From the NCBI GenBank assembly GCA_024701455.1, contig JABXYP010000001.1, forward strand, positions 2,112,001 through 2,176,000: a DNA stretch of 64,000 nt, read 5' to 3'. The DNA comes from Bacillus sp. A301a_S52. GTDB lineage: Bacteria; Bacillota; Bacilli; Bacillales; Salisediminibacteriaceae. The position numbers and the translations under genes were made by a program. Shown one piece after another: positions 8,402-17,810 of this stretch (within the stretch, counting starts at the first letter, position 1; each line of letters opens with the position of its first letter). The notes under the pieces are model-generated. The model worked only from the letters and a program-made list of their open reading frames with translations, searched no databases and was not told the origin of the DNA.

Positions 8402-9262
8402 ATGAAAAAGTTAAAAATAATTTTAGAAATGATTAAATTTGAACATACTGTCTTTGCGTTACCATTTGCTTTCATCGGAGCTGTTTTAGGTAGCTTATTA
8501 ATCGAAGGTAGATGGCCTGGATTAACTGATTGGATATGGATTACATTAGCGATGGTAGGGGCAAGAAGTGCTGCTATGTCTTTAAATAGATTAATTGATG
8601 CAAAAATAGATGAAGCGAATCCGAGGACAAAAGATAGAGCGATCCCCGCTGGCCTTTTATCAAGATTAGAAACGGTCATTTTTATTGTTGGATCATTCAC
8701 TTTACTATTTGTATCAGCTTTTCAATTAAACTTATTAGCCGTTTATCTTCTTCCATTAGCTGTTTTTTTCCTCGTGTTTTATTCATATACAAAACGATTT
8801 ACTTGGCTGTGTCACATTTTTCTCGGTATTACTATCGGTCTTGCTCCACTCGGAGGTTGGGTAGGGGCAACTGGAACTTTAACATGGGAAGCTATAATGC
8901 TTTTTATTGCAGTCGCTCTGTGGACAGCTGGTTTTGATGTTATTTATGCTACTCAAGATACTGAGTATGATAAGGACGTAAATTTATTTTCTATTCCGAG
9001 CTTTTTTGGTATTACGAAAGCATTAAAGTTTGCTAGAGGATTTCACATTATAAGCTTTATAGCTATGGTGTCATTATTTTTTATTACACCACTTAGTTGG
9101 CTATATTTAATAGGAATCTTAATTGTGGGTACAATTATGGTCTATGAACATTCTCTCGTATCACCTAAAGATTTGTCGAAGGTGAACGTAGCGTTCTTTA
9201 CAATGAATGGCATTATTAGTATGGTCATGCTAGCATTTACGATAGGAGATTTACTTTTATGA
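8402..9262 (+). CDS. mqnP: UbiA-family prenyltransferase, probable MqnP
   Basis: 286-residue polytopic membrane protein with about eight hydrophobic segments. The first Asp-rich motif is NRLIDAKIDEANPRTKDRAIPAG (about residues 61-83, shown as its key D/N residues), the second YATQDTEYDKD near residue 183; these bind Mg and the prenyl diphosphate. It resembles 4-hydroxybenzoate prenyltransferases, but next to ubiX and mqnA it most likely prenylates the futalosine-pathway naphthoate. ATG 8402 is a fair start; the frame overlaps the next gene by four bases (ATGA). Alternative: a MenA-like enzyme, less likely given context. Confidence 0.8.
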   Translation: MKKLKIILEMIKFEHTVFALPFAFIGAVLGSLLIEGRWPGLTDWIWITLAMVGARSAAMSLNRLIDAKIDEANPRTKDRAIPAGLLSRLETVIFIVGSFTLLFVSAFQLNLLAVYLLPLAVFFLVFYSYTKRFTWLCHIFLGITIGLAPLGGWVGATGTLTWEAIMLFIAVALWTAGFDVIYATQDTEYDKDVNLFSIPSFFGITKALKFARGFHIISFIAMVSLFFITPLSWLYLIGILIVGTIMVYEHSLVSPKDLSKVNVAFFTMNGIISMVMLAFTIGDLLL

Positions 9263-9870
9263 AAGATATAAGCGCTAAAAAAAAGGTGACTGTGGCAATA
9301 ACTGGAGCTAGTGGCGCTATTTATGGGGTGAGGTGTGTGCAAGCTTTGCTGGCAGACGGCCACACAGTCCATTTTTTATTAACTGGTGCCGCATGGCAGG
9401 TGCTTTACTATGAATTAGGACTCGATACCTCAGATGAACAAGCATGCCTTCAAAAACTGTTCGGAAAGTGGGATCATTTTCATTATCACACACAGCAAGA
9501 CTTTTCAGCCCCTATTGCGAGCGGATCGGCGAAAAGTGATGCGATGATTATCGTACCATGTTCTATGGGGACGTTAGCTAAGATCTCTCACGGAATTTCA
9601 AGTAACTTACTTGAGCGGGCGGCAGACGTCATGTTAAAAGAAAGACGTAAATTGATTGTTGTTCCAAGGGAGTCGCCTCTTAGTTCAATACACTTGGAGA
9701 ATATGAAGAGAGTGAGTGACTTAGGCGGCATGATTGTACCTGCTATGCCAGGTTACTATCATAACCCTAAGACGCTGGATGACCTTATTAATTTTGTAGT
9801 AGGTAAAGTGTTGGATCAGGTAGAGGTGGATCATAATCTGTTTACAAGGTGGGGAGACGATAGCAGATGA
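9259..9870 (+). CDS. ubiX: UbiX-family flavin prenyltransferase (MqnM-type)
   Basis: 203 residues. Flavoprotein fold with VAITGASGAIYGVRCVQAL near residue 12, IVPCSMGTLAKISHGISSNLLERAADV and the VPRESPLSSIHLENM segment near residue 130, all typical of UbiX/Pad1 enzymes that make prenylated FMN from dimethylallyl phosphate and FMN. The cofactor serves UbiD-type decarboxylases; none is in the window. Start ATG overlaps the upstream stop and its own stop overlaps mqnA, so the three genes are coupled. Confidence 0.9.
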   Translation: MKDISAKKKVTVAITGASGAIYGVRCVQALLADGHTVHFLLTGAAWQVLYYELGLDTSDEQACLQKLFGKWDHFHYHTQQDFSAPIASGSAKSDAMIIVPCSMGTLAKISHGISSNLLERAADVMLKERRKLIVVPRESPLSSIHLENMKRVSDLGGMIVPAMPGYYHNPKTLDDLINFVVGKVLDQVEVDHNLFTRWGDDSR

Positions 9871-10724
9871 GTCTGGTCATAGCAGAAATCTCTTATACAA
9901 ATATTTTACCAATGTTTTATTATATAAACCGAGAAAAATTAAAGAGTGCAGGATGTGAATTTGTCCCGGCGATTCCTTCACAGTTAAATCAAGAAATGGC
10001 GGATGGAAAAGTGCATGTAGGAGGAATTTCTTCCTTTGCCTATGGAGAACATAGTGAAGAGTATCAAGTGCTTCCTGATTTATCTGTTTCCGCAATGAAG
10101 CAAGTTGGCTCTATTTTTTTATTTTCAAGGAAACCAATTAAAGAGCTTAACGGTGCGTCAATCGCTCTGACGTCTAGCTCTGCTACATCAGTCAATTTGT
10201 TAAAAATAATACTAAGTAAATTTTACAAATTAAATGTAACATATACGACGATGGCTCCAAATTATGATTTAATGATGAGCGACCACGAGGCGTGTCTTCT
10301 CATCGGGGATGATGCTATACTTACTTCTTTTTCTAAACAAGAGGCTATTTACCAATATGACTTAGGTTATTTGTGGAAATTTTTCACAGGGCTTCCCATG
10401 ACATTCGCGTTATTTGCTATTCGCAAAGAAGCATGGGAACAGCACGAAGGACTTTTAAGAGAAGTGCACCAACAATTTTTAAAAAGTAAGCAGGCATGTC
10501 GTAAAAACAGATTTAGTGACATGATTAGATCTATACGCTTTCAACTCGGTGGTACAACAGAGTTTTGGCAAACTTATTTTGCAGGATTGAACTATGAATT
10601 AACTGACACACACTTAAAAGGCTTACATCATTTTTATGACTTAGCTTATGAATTAAATCTTCTCACTAAAAAAGTAAATAAAGTGTCGATATGGAATCCA
10701 ACAGAAAAATTTCATTCTGTTTAG
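9867..10724 (+). CDS. mqnA: chorismate dehydratase (futalosine pathway)
   Basis: 285 residues beginning MSLVIAEISYTNILPMFYYI. Two-lobed periplasmic-binding-protein fold typical of MqnA/MqnD, with SYTNILPMFY at the N-terminus, GGISSFAYGEH near residue 51 and ACLLIGDDAI near residue 140. MqnA removes water from chorismate to give 3-enolpyruvylbenzoate, the first committed step of menaquinone synthesis by the futalosine route. Overlaps ubiX by four bases and precedes hepT by 15. It implies that this organism does not rely only on the classical men pathway. MqnD is an alternative, but the opening block fits MqnA better. Confidence 0.85.
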   Translation: MSLVIAEISYTNILPMFYYINREKLKSAGCEFVPAIPSQLNQEMADGKVHVGGISSFAYGEHSEEYQVLPDLSVSAMKQVGSIFLFSRKPIKELNGASIALTSSSATSVNLLKIILSKFYKLNVTYTTMAPNYDLMMSDHEACLLIGDDAILTSFSKQEAIYQYDLGYLWKFFTGLPMTFALFAIRKEAWEQHEGLLREVHQQFLKSKQACRKNRFSDMIRSIRFQLGGTTEFWQTYFAGLNYELTDTHLKGLHHFYDLAYELNLLTKKVNKVSIWNPTEKFHSV

Positions 10725-10739
10725 CAAGGTGGACAATTT

Positions 10740-11711
10740 ATGAAATTAACAGAGATATACTGGCATTTAAGGCCTGATATTATAAAAATCGAAAAAGAAA
10801 TCGAGCAAAATATTGATGCTCAGCACCAAGTATTACAACAAGCTTCCTCACACTTATTGAAAGCGGGAGGTAAGCGAATTAGACCGGTATTTGTGCTACT
10901 TGCAGCACAATTTGGGGATTATGACATAGAAAAAGTAAAGCATGTAGCAGTTCCTTTAGAGCTGATTCATATGGCCTCTCTTGTTCATGATGATGTCATC
11001 GATGATGCTGAGTTAAGAAGGGGCAAAAAAACCATTAAGTCAAAGTGGGATAATCGTATTGCCATGTACACGGGTGACTACATGTTTGCAAAAGCAATAG
11101 AGATAGCTACACTCAGTAATCGCCTAGATCTTCATAAATATTTATCTGAAGCTATGGTTGAAATGTGCATAGGAGAGGTTGAACAAATTCGAGACCAATA
11201 TAACTGGCAACAAAACATACGAATATATTTTCGGCGAATTAAGCGAAAAACAGCTCTTCTTATATCTGTAAGCTGTCAACTCGGTGCCATTGTTGCTGAC
11301 GCTCCATCCCTTTACCAATCACAATTAAAAAAATATGGCTATTACGTCGGTATGGCTTTTCAAATAACAGATGACATTTTAGATTTTGTTGGGACTGAAA
11401 AGGAGCTAGGTAAACCAGCAGGAAGTGATTTAGCTCAAGGAAACGTCACGCTGCCTGTTCTTCTCGCAATGGAGAAAGATAACGAGTTGAATGAAAGAAT
11501 CGTGGCATATTTAAAAGCGGAGAGTCGTATTCCGTTTAACATGAAAGCTACTATTGAGGATATTAAAGAGACGGGAGCCATTCAAGAAGCAAAAAAAGTA
11601 GCTGATAAGTACATAAAAAAAGCGCTGTTAGCACTGGAGCCTTTACCAGAATTACGTGCAAAAGCTGCTTTACAACAAATAGCTGACTATATCAGTGAGA
11701 GAAAATTTTAA
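10740..11711 (+). CDS. hepT: heptaprenyl diphosphate synthase component II
   Basis: 323 residues, ATG 10740 after AAGGTGGAC. Catalytic long-chain trans-prenyl diphosphate synthase: GGKRIRP near residue 43, first Asp-rich motif VHDDVIDD near residue 83, second DDILDFVG near residue 215. Partner of HepS; together they extend farnesyl diphosphate to C35 for menaquinone-7. Last gene of the quinone block, followed by a terminator. Confidence 0.95.
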   Translation: MKLTEIYWHLRPDIIKIEKEIEQNIDAQHQVLQQASSHLLKAGGKRIRPVFVLLAAQFGDYDIEKVKHVAVPLELIHMASLVHDDVIDDAELRRGKKTIKSKWDNRIAMYTGDYMFAKAIEIATLSNRLDLHKYLSEAMVEMCIGEVEQIRDQYNWQQNIRIYFRRIKRKTALLISVSCQLGAIVADAPSLYQSQLKKYGYYVGMAFQITDDILDFVGTEKELGKPAGSDLAQGNVTLPVLLAMEKDNELNERIVAYLKAESRIPFNMKATIEDIKETGAIQEAKKVADKYIKKALLALEPLPELRAKAALQQIADYISERKF

Positions 11712-11717
11712 TTTGGA

Positions 11718-11746
11718 AACAAGTCTGATAAAAGGCTTGTTTTTTC
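11718..11746 (+). terminator. terminator after hepT
   Basis: AACAAGTC pairs with GGCTTGTT (11718-11725 with 11734-11741, one wobble), then TTTTTT. Confidence 0.8.
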
Positions 11747-11755
11747 ATAACCAAA

Positions 11756-11784
11756 TTGTACCTTTTTTTAATTTTTGCTATGAT
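11756..11784 (+). promoter_or_regulatory. sigma-A promoter of ndk
   Basis: TTGTAC at 11756-11761, 17-base spacer, TATGAT at 11779-11784. Confidence 0.65.
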
Positions 11785-11823
11785 TAGCTTGATTGAAAAA
11801 CAATTGGTGGAGGTTGGTTAATT

Positions 11824-12267
11824 ATGGATAAAACGTTTTTGATGGTAAAACCAGATGGTGTTCAACGTAATTTAATTGGGGAAATTATTTCTCGATTTGA
11901 ATTGAAAGGGTATACATTGGTAGGAGCAAAGCTAATCCAGCTAACCGAAGAGACTGCTAGGAGTCACTACGAAGAACATGAAGGAAAAGCTTTTTTTCAT
12001 TCATTAGTTGAATTTATTACTTCTGGTCCTGTTTTTGCTATGGTATGGCAAGGCGAAGGAATTATTACTGAAGCTCGGAAGATGATGGGGAAAACCAATC
12101 CGACGGACTCATTACCAGGTACAATAAGAGGAGATTTCGGGATAAATGTTTCTAAAAATATCATTCATGGTTCTGACTCACCAGAAAGTGCTCAACGTGA
12201 AATAAAGCTCTATTTTACTGAAGATGAAATAGTTTCATATGAAAAAGAAATAACTAAATGGATATAG
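11824..12267 (+). CDS. ndk: nucleoside diphosphate kinase
   Basis: 147 residues, usual length, ATG 11824 after GGTGGAGG. Transfers the gamma phosphate of ATP to nucleoside diphosphates through a phosphohistidine. [15 protein letters not shown] at the N-terminus and [12 protein letters not shown] with active His115 are intact. Own promoter and terminator; sits between hepT and cheR as in B. subtilis. Confidence 0.98.
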   Translation: MDKTFLMVKPDGVQRNLIGEIISRFELKGYTLVGAKLIQLTEETARSHYEEHEGKAFFHSLVEFITSGPVFAMVWQGEGIITEARKMMGKTNPTDSLPGTIRGDFGINVSKNIIHGSDSPESAQREIKLYFTEDEIVSYEKEITKWI

Positions 12268-12349
12268 ATTAAAGAAACTGCAAACAGTATATTAAAACCT
12301 TGATCTATATTTTACTTTTATGATAGTAATACCCAATTAATTAAGGATA

Positions 12350-12374
12350 AAAGCTACCTAAAAGGTGGCTTTTT
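12350..12374 (+). terminator. terminator after ndk
   Basis: AAAGCTACCT pairs with AGGTGGCTTT (one wobble) around a three-base loop, then Ts. Confidence 0.85.
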
Positions 12375-12454
12375 AACTATACATATAGTGCTGAAGTCCG
12401 AATTGTGGTACAAGTAAGGTAAGCACTAAACTTTTTTAAGTGAGGAGACAGACG

Positions 12455-13228
12455 ATGGATGATTATCAGAAATTTATAGAACAGATTTATAAAAAAACCG
12501 GGATCAATTTATCCTTATATAAGGAAGCACAAATGAAGCGCAGATTAACTTCATTAAGAGATAAAAGAGGATTTAAAACGTTCTCAGACTATTTTGATGA
12601 ACTCTCGAAACAACACGACCTATTTGATGAGTTTTTACAGCGGATGACGATTAATGTGTCAGAATTCTTTAGAAACCCTCAAAGGTGGAAGGTGTTGGAA
12701 AATAAAATTCTTCCGAGACTTCTTACAGATCAGCGAAAGTTAAAAATATGGAGTGCAGCTTGCTCTACGGGTGAAGAGCCATACTCTCTCATGATGCTTT
12801 TGCATAAGCATCTTAAATATGAGCAGATTGACCTTCTTGCAACAGATCTAGACGATTCTATTTTGACGCGTGCAAAAAAAGGCTTCTATCCCGAACGTTC
12901 TCTAAAAGAAGTTCCTCAAGACATGTTGGATCACTATTTTGAAAAAGAAAAGGTTGGCTACCATGTTAAGGACGAAGTGAAAAAAGCAATTAAATTCAAA
13001 CAGCATAATTTACTTTCTGATGATTATGAAAAAGGGTTTGACTTAATTGTTTGTAGAAACGTTATGATATATTTTACTGAACAAGCAAAAGATGAGCTGT
13101 ATTTTAAATTTAGTGACGCGTTAAAACCAGGCGGTGTTTTATTTGTTGGAAGCACGGAACAAATTTTTCAAGCACAACGATATGGATTCGAAACGGAAGA
13201 TACCTTTTTTTATAAAAAAGTAAAATGA
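12455..13228 (+). CDS. cheR: chemotaxis protein methyltransferase CheR
   Basis: 257 residues from ATG 12455; the in-frame GTG 12440 lies in the ribosome site GTGAGGAG and is rejected. SAM-dependent methylation of glutamates on chemoreceptors. N-terminal helical domain to about residue 75, then the SAM fold with [16 protein letters not shown] near residue 104, [11 protein letters not shown] and [11 protein letters not shown]. Alone between ndk and aroC as in B. subtilis. Implies a motile, chemotactic cell. Confidence 0.96.
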   Translation: MDDYQKFIEQIYKKTGINLSLYKEAQMKRRLTSLRDKRGFKTFSDYFDELSKQHDLFDEFLQRMTINVSEFFRNPQRWKVLENKILPRLLTDQRKLKIWSAACSTGEEPYSLMMLLHKHLKYEQIDLLATDLDDSILTRAKKGFYPERSLKEVPQDMLDHYFEKEKVGYHVKDEVKKAIKFKQHNLLSDDYEKGFDLIVCRNVMIYFTEQAKDELYFKFSDALKPGGVLFVGSTEQIFQAQRYGFETEDTFFYKKVK

Positions 13229-13364
13229 CGTTTTTTCTTAACTTTTTGATGCACTTTAAATAAATTTAGCTTTTTCTCTTGAAAAATAACGGCAAATCAT
13301 CAACAATAGATATAATAAGTTTTTAACACATAAAAGCGATAAAGAAAGTAGAGGTTGATAGTGC

Positions 13365-14537
13365 ATGCGATTCTTGACAGCAGGAGAATCTCACGGGCCT
13401 GAGTTGACAGCTATTATTGAAGGAGTTCCAAGTCAGTTGCCTTTGACGGTTGAAGATATTAATGAACATTTAGCAAGAAGACAAAAGGGGTATGGTCGTG
13501 GAAGACGAATGCAAATTGAAAAGGACCAGGTAACGATTACAAGTGGTGTGCGCCACGGGAAAACTACGGGAGCACCTATTACCTTGCATATTGAAAATAA
13601 AGACTGGACACATTGGACGAAAATTATGGGAGCTGATCCACTTTCAGAAGAAGAGGAACAAGAAGTTAAGCGTAAAATAACACGCCCTAGACCGGGTCAT
13701 GCTGATTTAAATGGCGCGATTAAATATCGGCATCGTGATATGAGAAATGTTTTAGAACGCTCATCAGCAAGGGAAACGACGGCACGAGTTGCTGTAGGCG
13801 CTGTGGCACAAACATTGTTAAAAGCCTTCAACATTCACTTGTGTGGTCATGTTCTAGAAATTGGTGATGTGGTAAGTCAACAGCCGGAGTTTACAACGAT
13901 TGAGCAATTAAAAGAAGTCACTGAAGCTTCTGAAGTTCGTTGTGCTGATAATTCAGCTGAAACTAAAATGAAAACAGCCATCGATGAAGCAAAAGAAAAT
14001 GGTGATTCCATCGGGGGGATCGTTGAAGTAATAGCTGAAAATGTACCAGTTGGGCTTGGAAGTTTTGTTCATTATGATAGAAAGTTGGATGCTAAGATTG
14101 CTCAAGGTGTCATGAGTATTAATGCATTTAAAGGAGTAGAAATTGGTTTGGGTTTTGAAGCTGCACGAATGAAAGGTAGTATGGTGCATGATGAGATCAC
14201 TCACGATGAGAACAACGGTTTTTCCCGTAAAACAAACCGACTTGGTGGTTTTGAAGGTGGTATGACAAATGGGATGCCTGTTGTTGTACGAGGAGCGATG
14301 AAACCAATTCCAACCCTTTATAAACCGCTACAAAGCGTAGATATTGACTCCAAGGAGCCTTTTACAGCAAGTATTGAGCGGTCAGACAGTTGCGCTGTTC
14401 CGGCAGCAGCTGTTGTCTGTGAAGCTGCAGTAGCTTGGGAATTAGCCAATTCATTTTTAGAAAAATTTGGTGCCGATACAATGTCAGACATTAAAAAACA
14501 TTATCAAGACTATTTAGAGGAAGCGAGGACGTTTTAA
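13365..14537 (+). CDS. aroC: chorismate synthase
   Basis: 390 residues, start ATG 13365 after GTAGAGGTTG; a TATAAT at 13311 may be the promoter. FMN-dependent removal of phosphate from EPSP to give chorismate. Signatures: [16 protein letters not shown] at the start, [39 protein letters not shown], and [10 protein letters not shown] near residue 298. Called aroF in older B. subtilis naming. Stop and aroB start share one base, so the genes are coupled. Confidence 0.98.
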   Translation: MRFLTAGESHGPELTAIIEGVPSQLPLTVEDINEHLARRQKGYGRGRRMQIEKDQVTITSGVRHGKTTGAPITLHIENKDWTHWTKIMGADPLSEEEEQEVKRKITRPRPGHADLNGAIKYRHRDMRNVLERSSARETTARVAVGAVAQTLLKAFNIHLCGHVLEIGDVVSQQPEFTTIEQLKEVTEASEVRCADNSAETKMKTAIDEAKENGDSIGGIVEVIAENVPVGLGSFVHYDRKLDAKIAQGVMSINAFKGVEIGLGFEAARMKGSMVHDEITHDENNGFSRKTNRLGGFEGGMTNGMPVVVRGAMKPIPTLYKPLQSVDIDSKEPFTASIERSDSCAVPAAAVVCEAAVAWELANSFLEKFGADTMSDIKKHYQDYLEEARTF

Positions 14538-15631
14538 TGCAGTCCCCGACTTTAACTATAGAAAGTAAATCACATAGGTACCCTGTATATATTGACCAGG
14601 ATATCAGGTTTCATACATTTAATCTTATAAATGCTCAACTATCTAAACCTGCAAGTTCCTATATGATTGTTGCTGACAAAACGGTTGCAGACTATTATTT
14701 AACAGATGTGTTATCATCTTTTCCTGAAAGTCTGAAACCATTTGTGTCTTTAATCCCAAGTGGTGAGTCATCTAAATCATTTGATATGTATCATCAGCTT
14801 TTAACAGAAGCTTTGGAAAATGGATTAGATCGGCAGTCTGTTATTATAGCTCTTGGTGGAGGGGTAACAGGAGATTTAGCTGGGTTTACAGCGGCTACGT
14901 ACATGCGAGGCATTCAATACGTGCAAATGCCTACAACCTTGTTAGCTCATGATAGTAGTGTTGGTGGTAAAACAGGCATTAATCATACACACGGGAAAAA
15001 TTTAATTGGTGCTTTTCATCCACCGGCTGCTGTAATTTATGATTCAGAGATGTTACGTACTCTTCCAATCCAAGAATGGCGGTCAGGGTTTGCAGAAGTC
15101 ATTAAGCACGGCTTTATTTCTGAACCTGAACTGTTGGATTGGCTGGAAAAAAATATTACTGACTTGTCACATATACCATCAGAGAAAATAAATGAGCTAC
15201 TCGAGCGGTCAATTCGTATTAAAGCTCGTATTGTGGAAGAGGATGAAAAGGAGCAAGGAGTTAGGGCTTACTTGAATTTTGGGCATACATTAGGTCATAG
15301 CATTGAAGCAGAGGTTGGTTACGGCCACATGACTCATGGAGAAGCGGTTGCTATTGGTATGTCCTTTGCCTTGAAATTGAGTGAGCGTCTGTTCGGTTCA
15401 AAGCTCTTCTATGACAGAATATTGGATTATATGAAAACACTAGGGTACACACTTCAAATACCAAGTGTGTGTGATTATGATCAATTGATTGTTCGAATGA
15501 GGCGTGACAAAAAATCGTCTCACAATGACATAAATTATGTCCTTCTGCGTTCAATTGGTCAACCGCAGCTCGTTAAAGTCAGCGAAGAAGACATAATGAT
15601 GCTCCTTGAAGAGGAGGGGAATTTAAGATGA
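14537..15631 (+). CDS. aroB: 3-dehydroquinate synthase
   Basis: 364 residues. NAD- and zinc-dependent cyclisation of DAHP to 3-dehydroquinate. Visible motifs: IPSGESSKSF near residue 74, ALGGGVTGDLAGFTAATYMRG near residue 104, DSSVGGKTGINH, GFAEVIKHG, NFGHTLGHSIE and GYGHMTHGEAVAIGM, carrying the zinc ligands. The TAATG junction with aroC and a four-base overlap with aroH show an operon. Confidence 0.98.
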   Translation: MQSPTLTIESKSHRYPVYIDQDIRFHTFNLINAQLSKPASSYMIVADKTVADYYLTDVLSSFPESLKPFVSLIPSGESSKSFDMYHQLLTEALENGLDRQSVIIALGGGVTGDLAGFTAATYMRGIQYVQMPTTLLAHDSSVGGKTGINHTHGKNLIGAFHPPAAVIYDSEMLRTLPIQEWRSGFAEVIKHGFISEPELLDWLEKNITDLSHIPSEKINELLERSIRIKARIVEEDEKEQGVRAYLNFGHTLGHSIEAEVGYGHMTHGEAVAIGMSFALKLSERLFGSKLFYDRILDYMKTLGYTLQIPSVCDYDQLIVRMRRDKKSSHNDINYVLLRSIGQPQLVKVSEEDIMMLLEEEGNLR

Positions 15632-16005
15632 TGACGAGAGGTATTCGCGGTGCTACAACTGTTCAGACAAATAACAAAACTGAGATCCGTAAAGCTGCGG
15701 CAGACGCCATGTCGCATATTATCCAAAAAAACAATATTCGCCCTGACGACATAAGTCACGTATTGATTACCGTAACAAATGATTTAGATGCAGCATTTCC
15801 TGCTGAAGGATTAAGAAGTTTGGAAGGCTTTCAATATGTGCCTATAATGTGTGCGATGGAAATACCTGTTCCAAATAGCTTGAAAAAGTGCATTCGATTA
15901 ATGGTAACGGTCAATACAACTAAAAGTCCTGCAGATATTCATCATATATATTTAAACGAAGCAGTCAAACTTCGTCCTGACTTAACCTTGACAAACGAAC
16001 AGTGA
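15628..16005 (+). CDS. aroH: chorismate mutase, AroH type
   Basis: 125 residues, monofunctional AroH-class enzyme converting chorismate to prephenate. GIRGATTVQTN at the start holds the active-site Arg, and EGFQYVPIMCAMEIPVPNSLKKCIR carries the conserved Cys/Glu core. The start ATGATG offers two Mets. The trp promoter -35 (15988) lies inside the last codons, so aroH ends where a second transcript begins. Confidence 0.96.
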   Translation: MMTRGIRGATTVQTNNKTEIRKAAADAMSHIIQKNNIRPDDISHVLITVTNDLDAAFPAEGLRSLEGFQYVPIMCAMEIPVPNSLKKCIRLMVTVNTTKSPADIHHIYLNEAVKLRPDLTLTNEQ

Positions 16006-16017
16006 ACACGTTAGGAT
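15988..16017 (+). promoter_or_regulatory. trp operon promoter
   Basis: Consensus TTGACA at 15988-15993, 18-base spacer, TAGGAT at 16012-16017 (four of six). It overlaps the aroH 3' end and would start transcription near 16024, just before the first TRAP triplet. Confidence 0.65.
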
Positions 16018-16028
16018 TACTGTAAGTT

Positions 16029-16120
16029 TAGTTGAGAGAAGAGCGAAGTACACCGTAAGTATTATCGGTTATTATGTATGAAGAGCAGAGTTGGAGTTGA
16101 GGAGAGCGGAGTTAGTGTAG
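16029..16120 (+). promoter_or_regulatory. TRAP-binding leader of the trp operon
   Basis: GAG/TAG triplets start at 16029, 16034, 16041, then 16083, 16088, 16094, 16099, 16104, 16109, 16113 and 16118: eleven in all, the number of TRAP subunits. Spacing is mostly 2-3 bases. The first three are cut off from the other eight by about 40 bases that hold a small ACCG/CGGT hairpin. Tryptophan-bound TRAP should cover these and let the terminator at 16133 form. Confidence 0.85.
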
Positions 16121-16132
16121 CTATGCGTGAAC

Positions 16133-16162
16133 ACGTCTGCCCCTTTGGCAGACGTTTTATTT
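16133..16162 (+). terminator. trp attenuator terminator
   Basis: Perfect 9-bp stem ACGTCTGCC/GGCAGACGT (16133-16141 with 16147-16155), loop CCTTT, then TTTTATTTTTAT. It lies 13 bases after the last TRAP triplet and 130 bases before trpE. A competing antiterminator could use GTGT (16115-16118) with ACAC (16131-16134) and GCAGA (16085-16089) with TCTGC (16136-16140). Confidence 0.9.
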
Positions 16163-16292
16163 TTATGGTAGATAAATAGGCAATGATTATCTCTCATTAC
16201 TATTTGGAAAACGCAAGCATACTTTTCACCCCTATATTATGATCTGAATCCTCACACTTCAGTCCCTGTCAAAAACATGAGAGGTGATTGAA

Positions 16293-17810
16293 ATGTTAAC
16301 CATTACGAAGGAGCAGTTTCTTACACAGGCTGCTAAATACAACACCGTATTAATGTCGGCCCATATTCTTGCTGATACAACAACTCCCATTCAATTATTC
16401 CACCTATTTAACAACGATGCAGCCTTTTTACTTGAAAGTAAAGACCCATTATCGCCATGGTCAAACTATTCGTTTATAGGGATAAATCCTATTTATTATT
16501 TATATGACAAAGACGGAAGCTTTATTTTTGAAAATAAAAGACGAGAGACGATATTGCGTGGGGAACACATCCAAGAAACATGGGATAGTGTATTAACCTA
16601 TTTAAATGTCGCTCCGAATCAACAGCTAGAGCTGCCATTTCCAGGTGGGGCTGTTGGTTATATGGGATTCGAAGCATATGGTTGCTATGAACCAAGGTTG
16701 GCGGCTAGTTTGGATGGAAAGAATCCAAATGTGTCCTTTGTTTTCTGCCAAACCATTTTAGCGTATCACCATGGGAAAGAAGAATTAACGGTGATTCATT
16801 TACAAAATACAGCCGACTTAAATGGAGAGGAGGCTTTTCAAACTGGCGCTCATGAAATAGAAGCCATTTTGAAGGCTATTGCAGTTGATGACTCTCTTCC
16901 TGTTTCGATGGTGCCAATGACAGATCATGTAAGAGACGATTTATTTGCCAATGTTAGCTCCAATTACACCAAAGAAACTTTTATGAACCACGTACAGAAA
17001 GTGAAAGAGTATATTGCTGCCGGTGATATATTTCAAGCTGTTCTATCTCAACGCTTCACACTGCCTGTTCAGACGGATGGTCTCTCGTTATATCGAGTGT
17101 TAAGAAAAATTAACCCGTCACCTTATTTGTATTATATACGGCTTGACGGGAGAGAAATTATCGGCAGTTCACCTGAAAGACTTGTGAAGGTTGAAAAAAA
17201 AGGTGAATTGGAAATCCATCCTATCGCAGGAACACGAAAACGTGGAAATAATCAAGCGGAGGATGAAGCACTTGCAAAAGATTTACTCGCAGACGAAAAG
17301 GAACGAGCAGAGCATTTAATGCTTGTAGATTTAGCTAGAAATGATATGGGGAGGGTGAGTGAGTACGGGAGTGTTCATGTAAAAGAAATGATGCAAGTAA
17401 CACATTTCTCACACGTTATGCATCTGATTTCAAAAGTGACGGGTCAATTAAAAAAGAATACTCATCCTTTTGAAGCTTTATTTGCGGCTCACCCTGCAGG
17501 CACAGTATCAGGAGCACCAAAAGTAAGAGCAGTTGAAATTATTGAAGAGTTAGAGCAGACGAGAAGAGGAATCTATGCTGGAGCGATTGCCTACTGCGGA
17601 TTTAATCAAGCGATAGATTCTTGTATTGCTATTCGAACGATAGTCTTAGAAGATCAAGTGGCACATGTGCAAGCCGGAGCAGGGATCGTACAAGATTCAA
17701 TTCCTGAAAATGAATATGAAGAAACGAGAAACAAAGCACGGGCATTAATTTATGCCATTAAATTAGCTGAGCTGAGGTACGAAAAAGAGGAGGAAGAGGA
17801 GAATGAGTAG
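16293..17810 (+). CDS. trpE: anthranilate synthase component I
   Basis: 505 residues from ATG 16293; in-frame GTG 16284 falls in the GAGAGGTG ribosome site. Makes anthranilate from chorismate with glutamine-derived ammonia. The LLES-x10-S tryptophan feedback motif is intact near residue 51. C-terminal chorismate-binding domain shows RLVKVEKKGELEIHPIAGT, HLMLVDLARNDMGRV and PAGTVSGAPKVRA. No trpG follows: in B. subtilis the glutamine amidotransferase is PabA encoded in the folate operon, which would fit. First gene of the TRAP-controlled unit. Confidence 0.98.
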   Translation: MLTITKEQFLTQAAKYNTVLMSAHILADTTTPIQLFHLFNNDAAFLLESKDPLSPWSNYSFIGINPIYYLYDKDGSFIFENKRRETILRGEHIQETWDSVLTYLNVAPNQQLELPFPGGAVGYMGFEAYGCYEPRLAASLDGKNPNVSFVFCQTILAYHHGKEELTVIHLQNTADLNGEEAFQTGAHEIEAILKAIAVDDSLPVSMVPMTDHVRDDLFANVSSNYTKETFMNHVQKVKEYIAAGDIFQAVLSQRFTLPVQTDGLSLYRVLRKINPSPYLYYIRLDGREIIGSSPERLVKVEKKGELEIHPIAGTRKRGNNQAEDEALAKDLLADEKERAEHLMLVDLARNDMGRVSEYGSVHVKEMMQVTHFSHVMHLISKVTGQLKKNTHPFEALFAAHPAGTVSGAPKVRAVEIIEELEQTRRGIYAGAIAYCGFNQAIDSCIAIRTIVLEDQVAHVQAGAGIVQDSIPENEYEETRNKARALIYAIKLAELRYEKEEEEENE

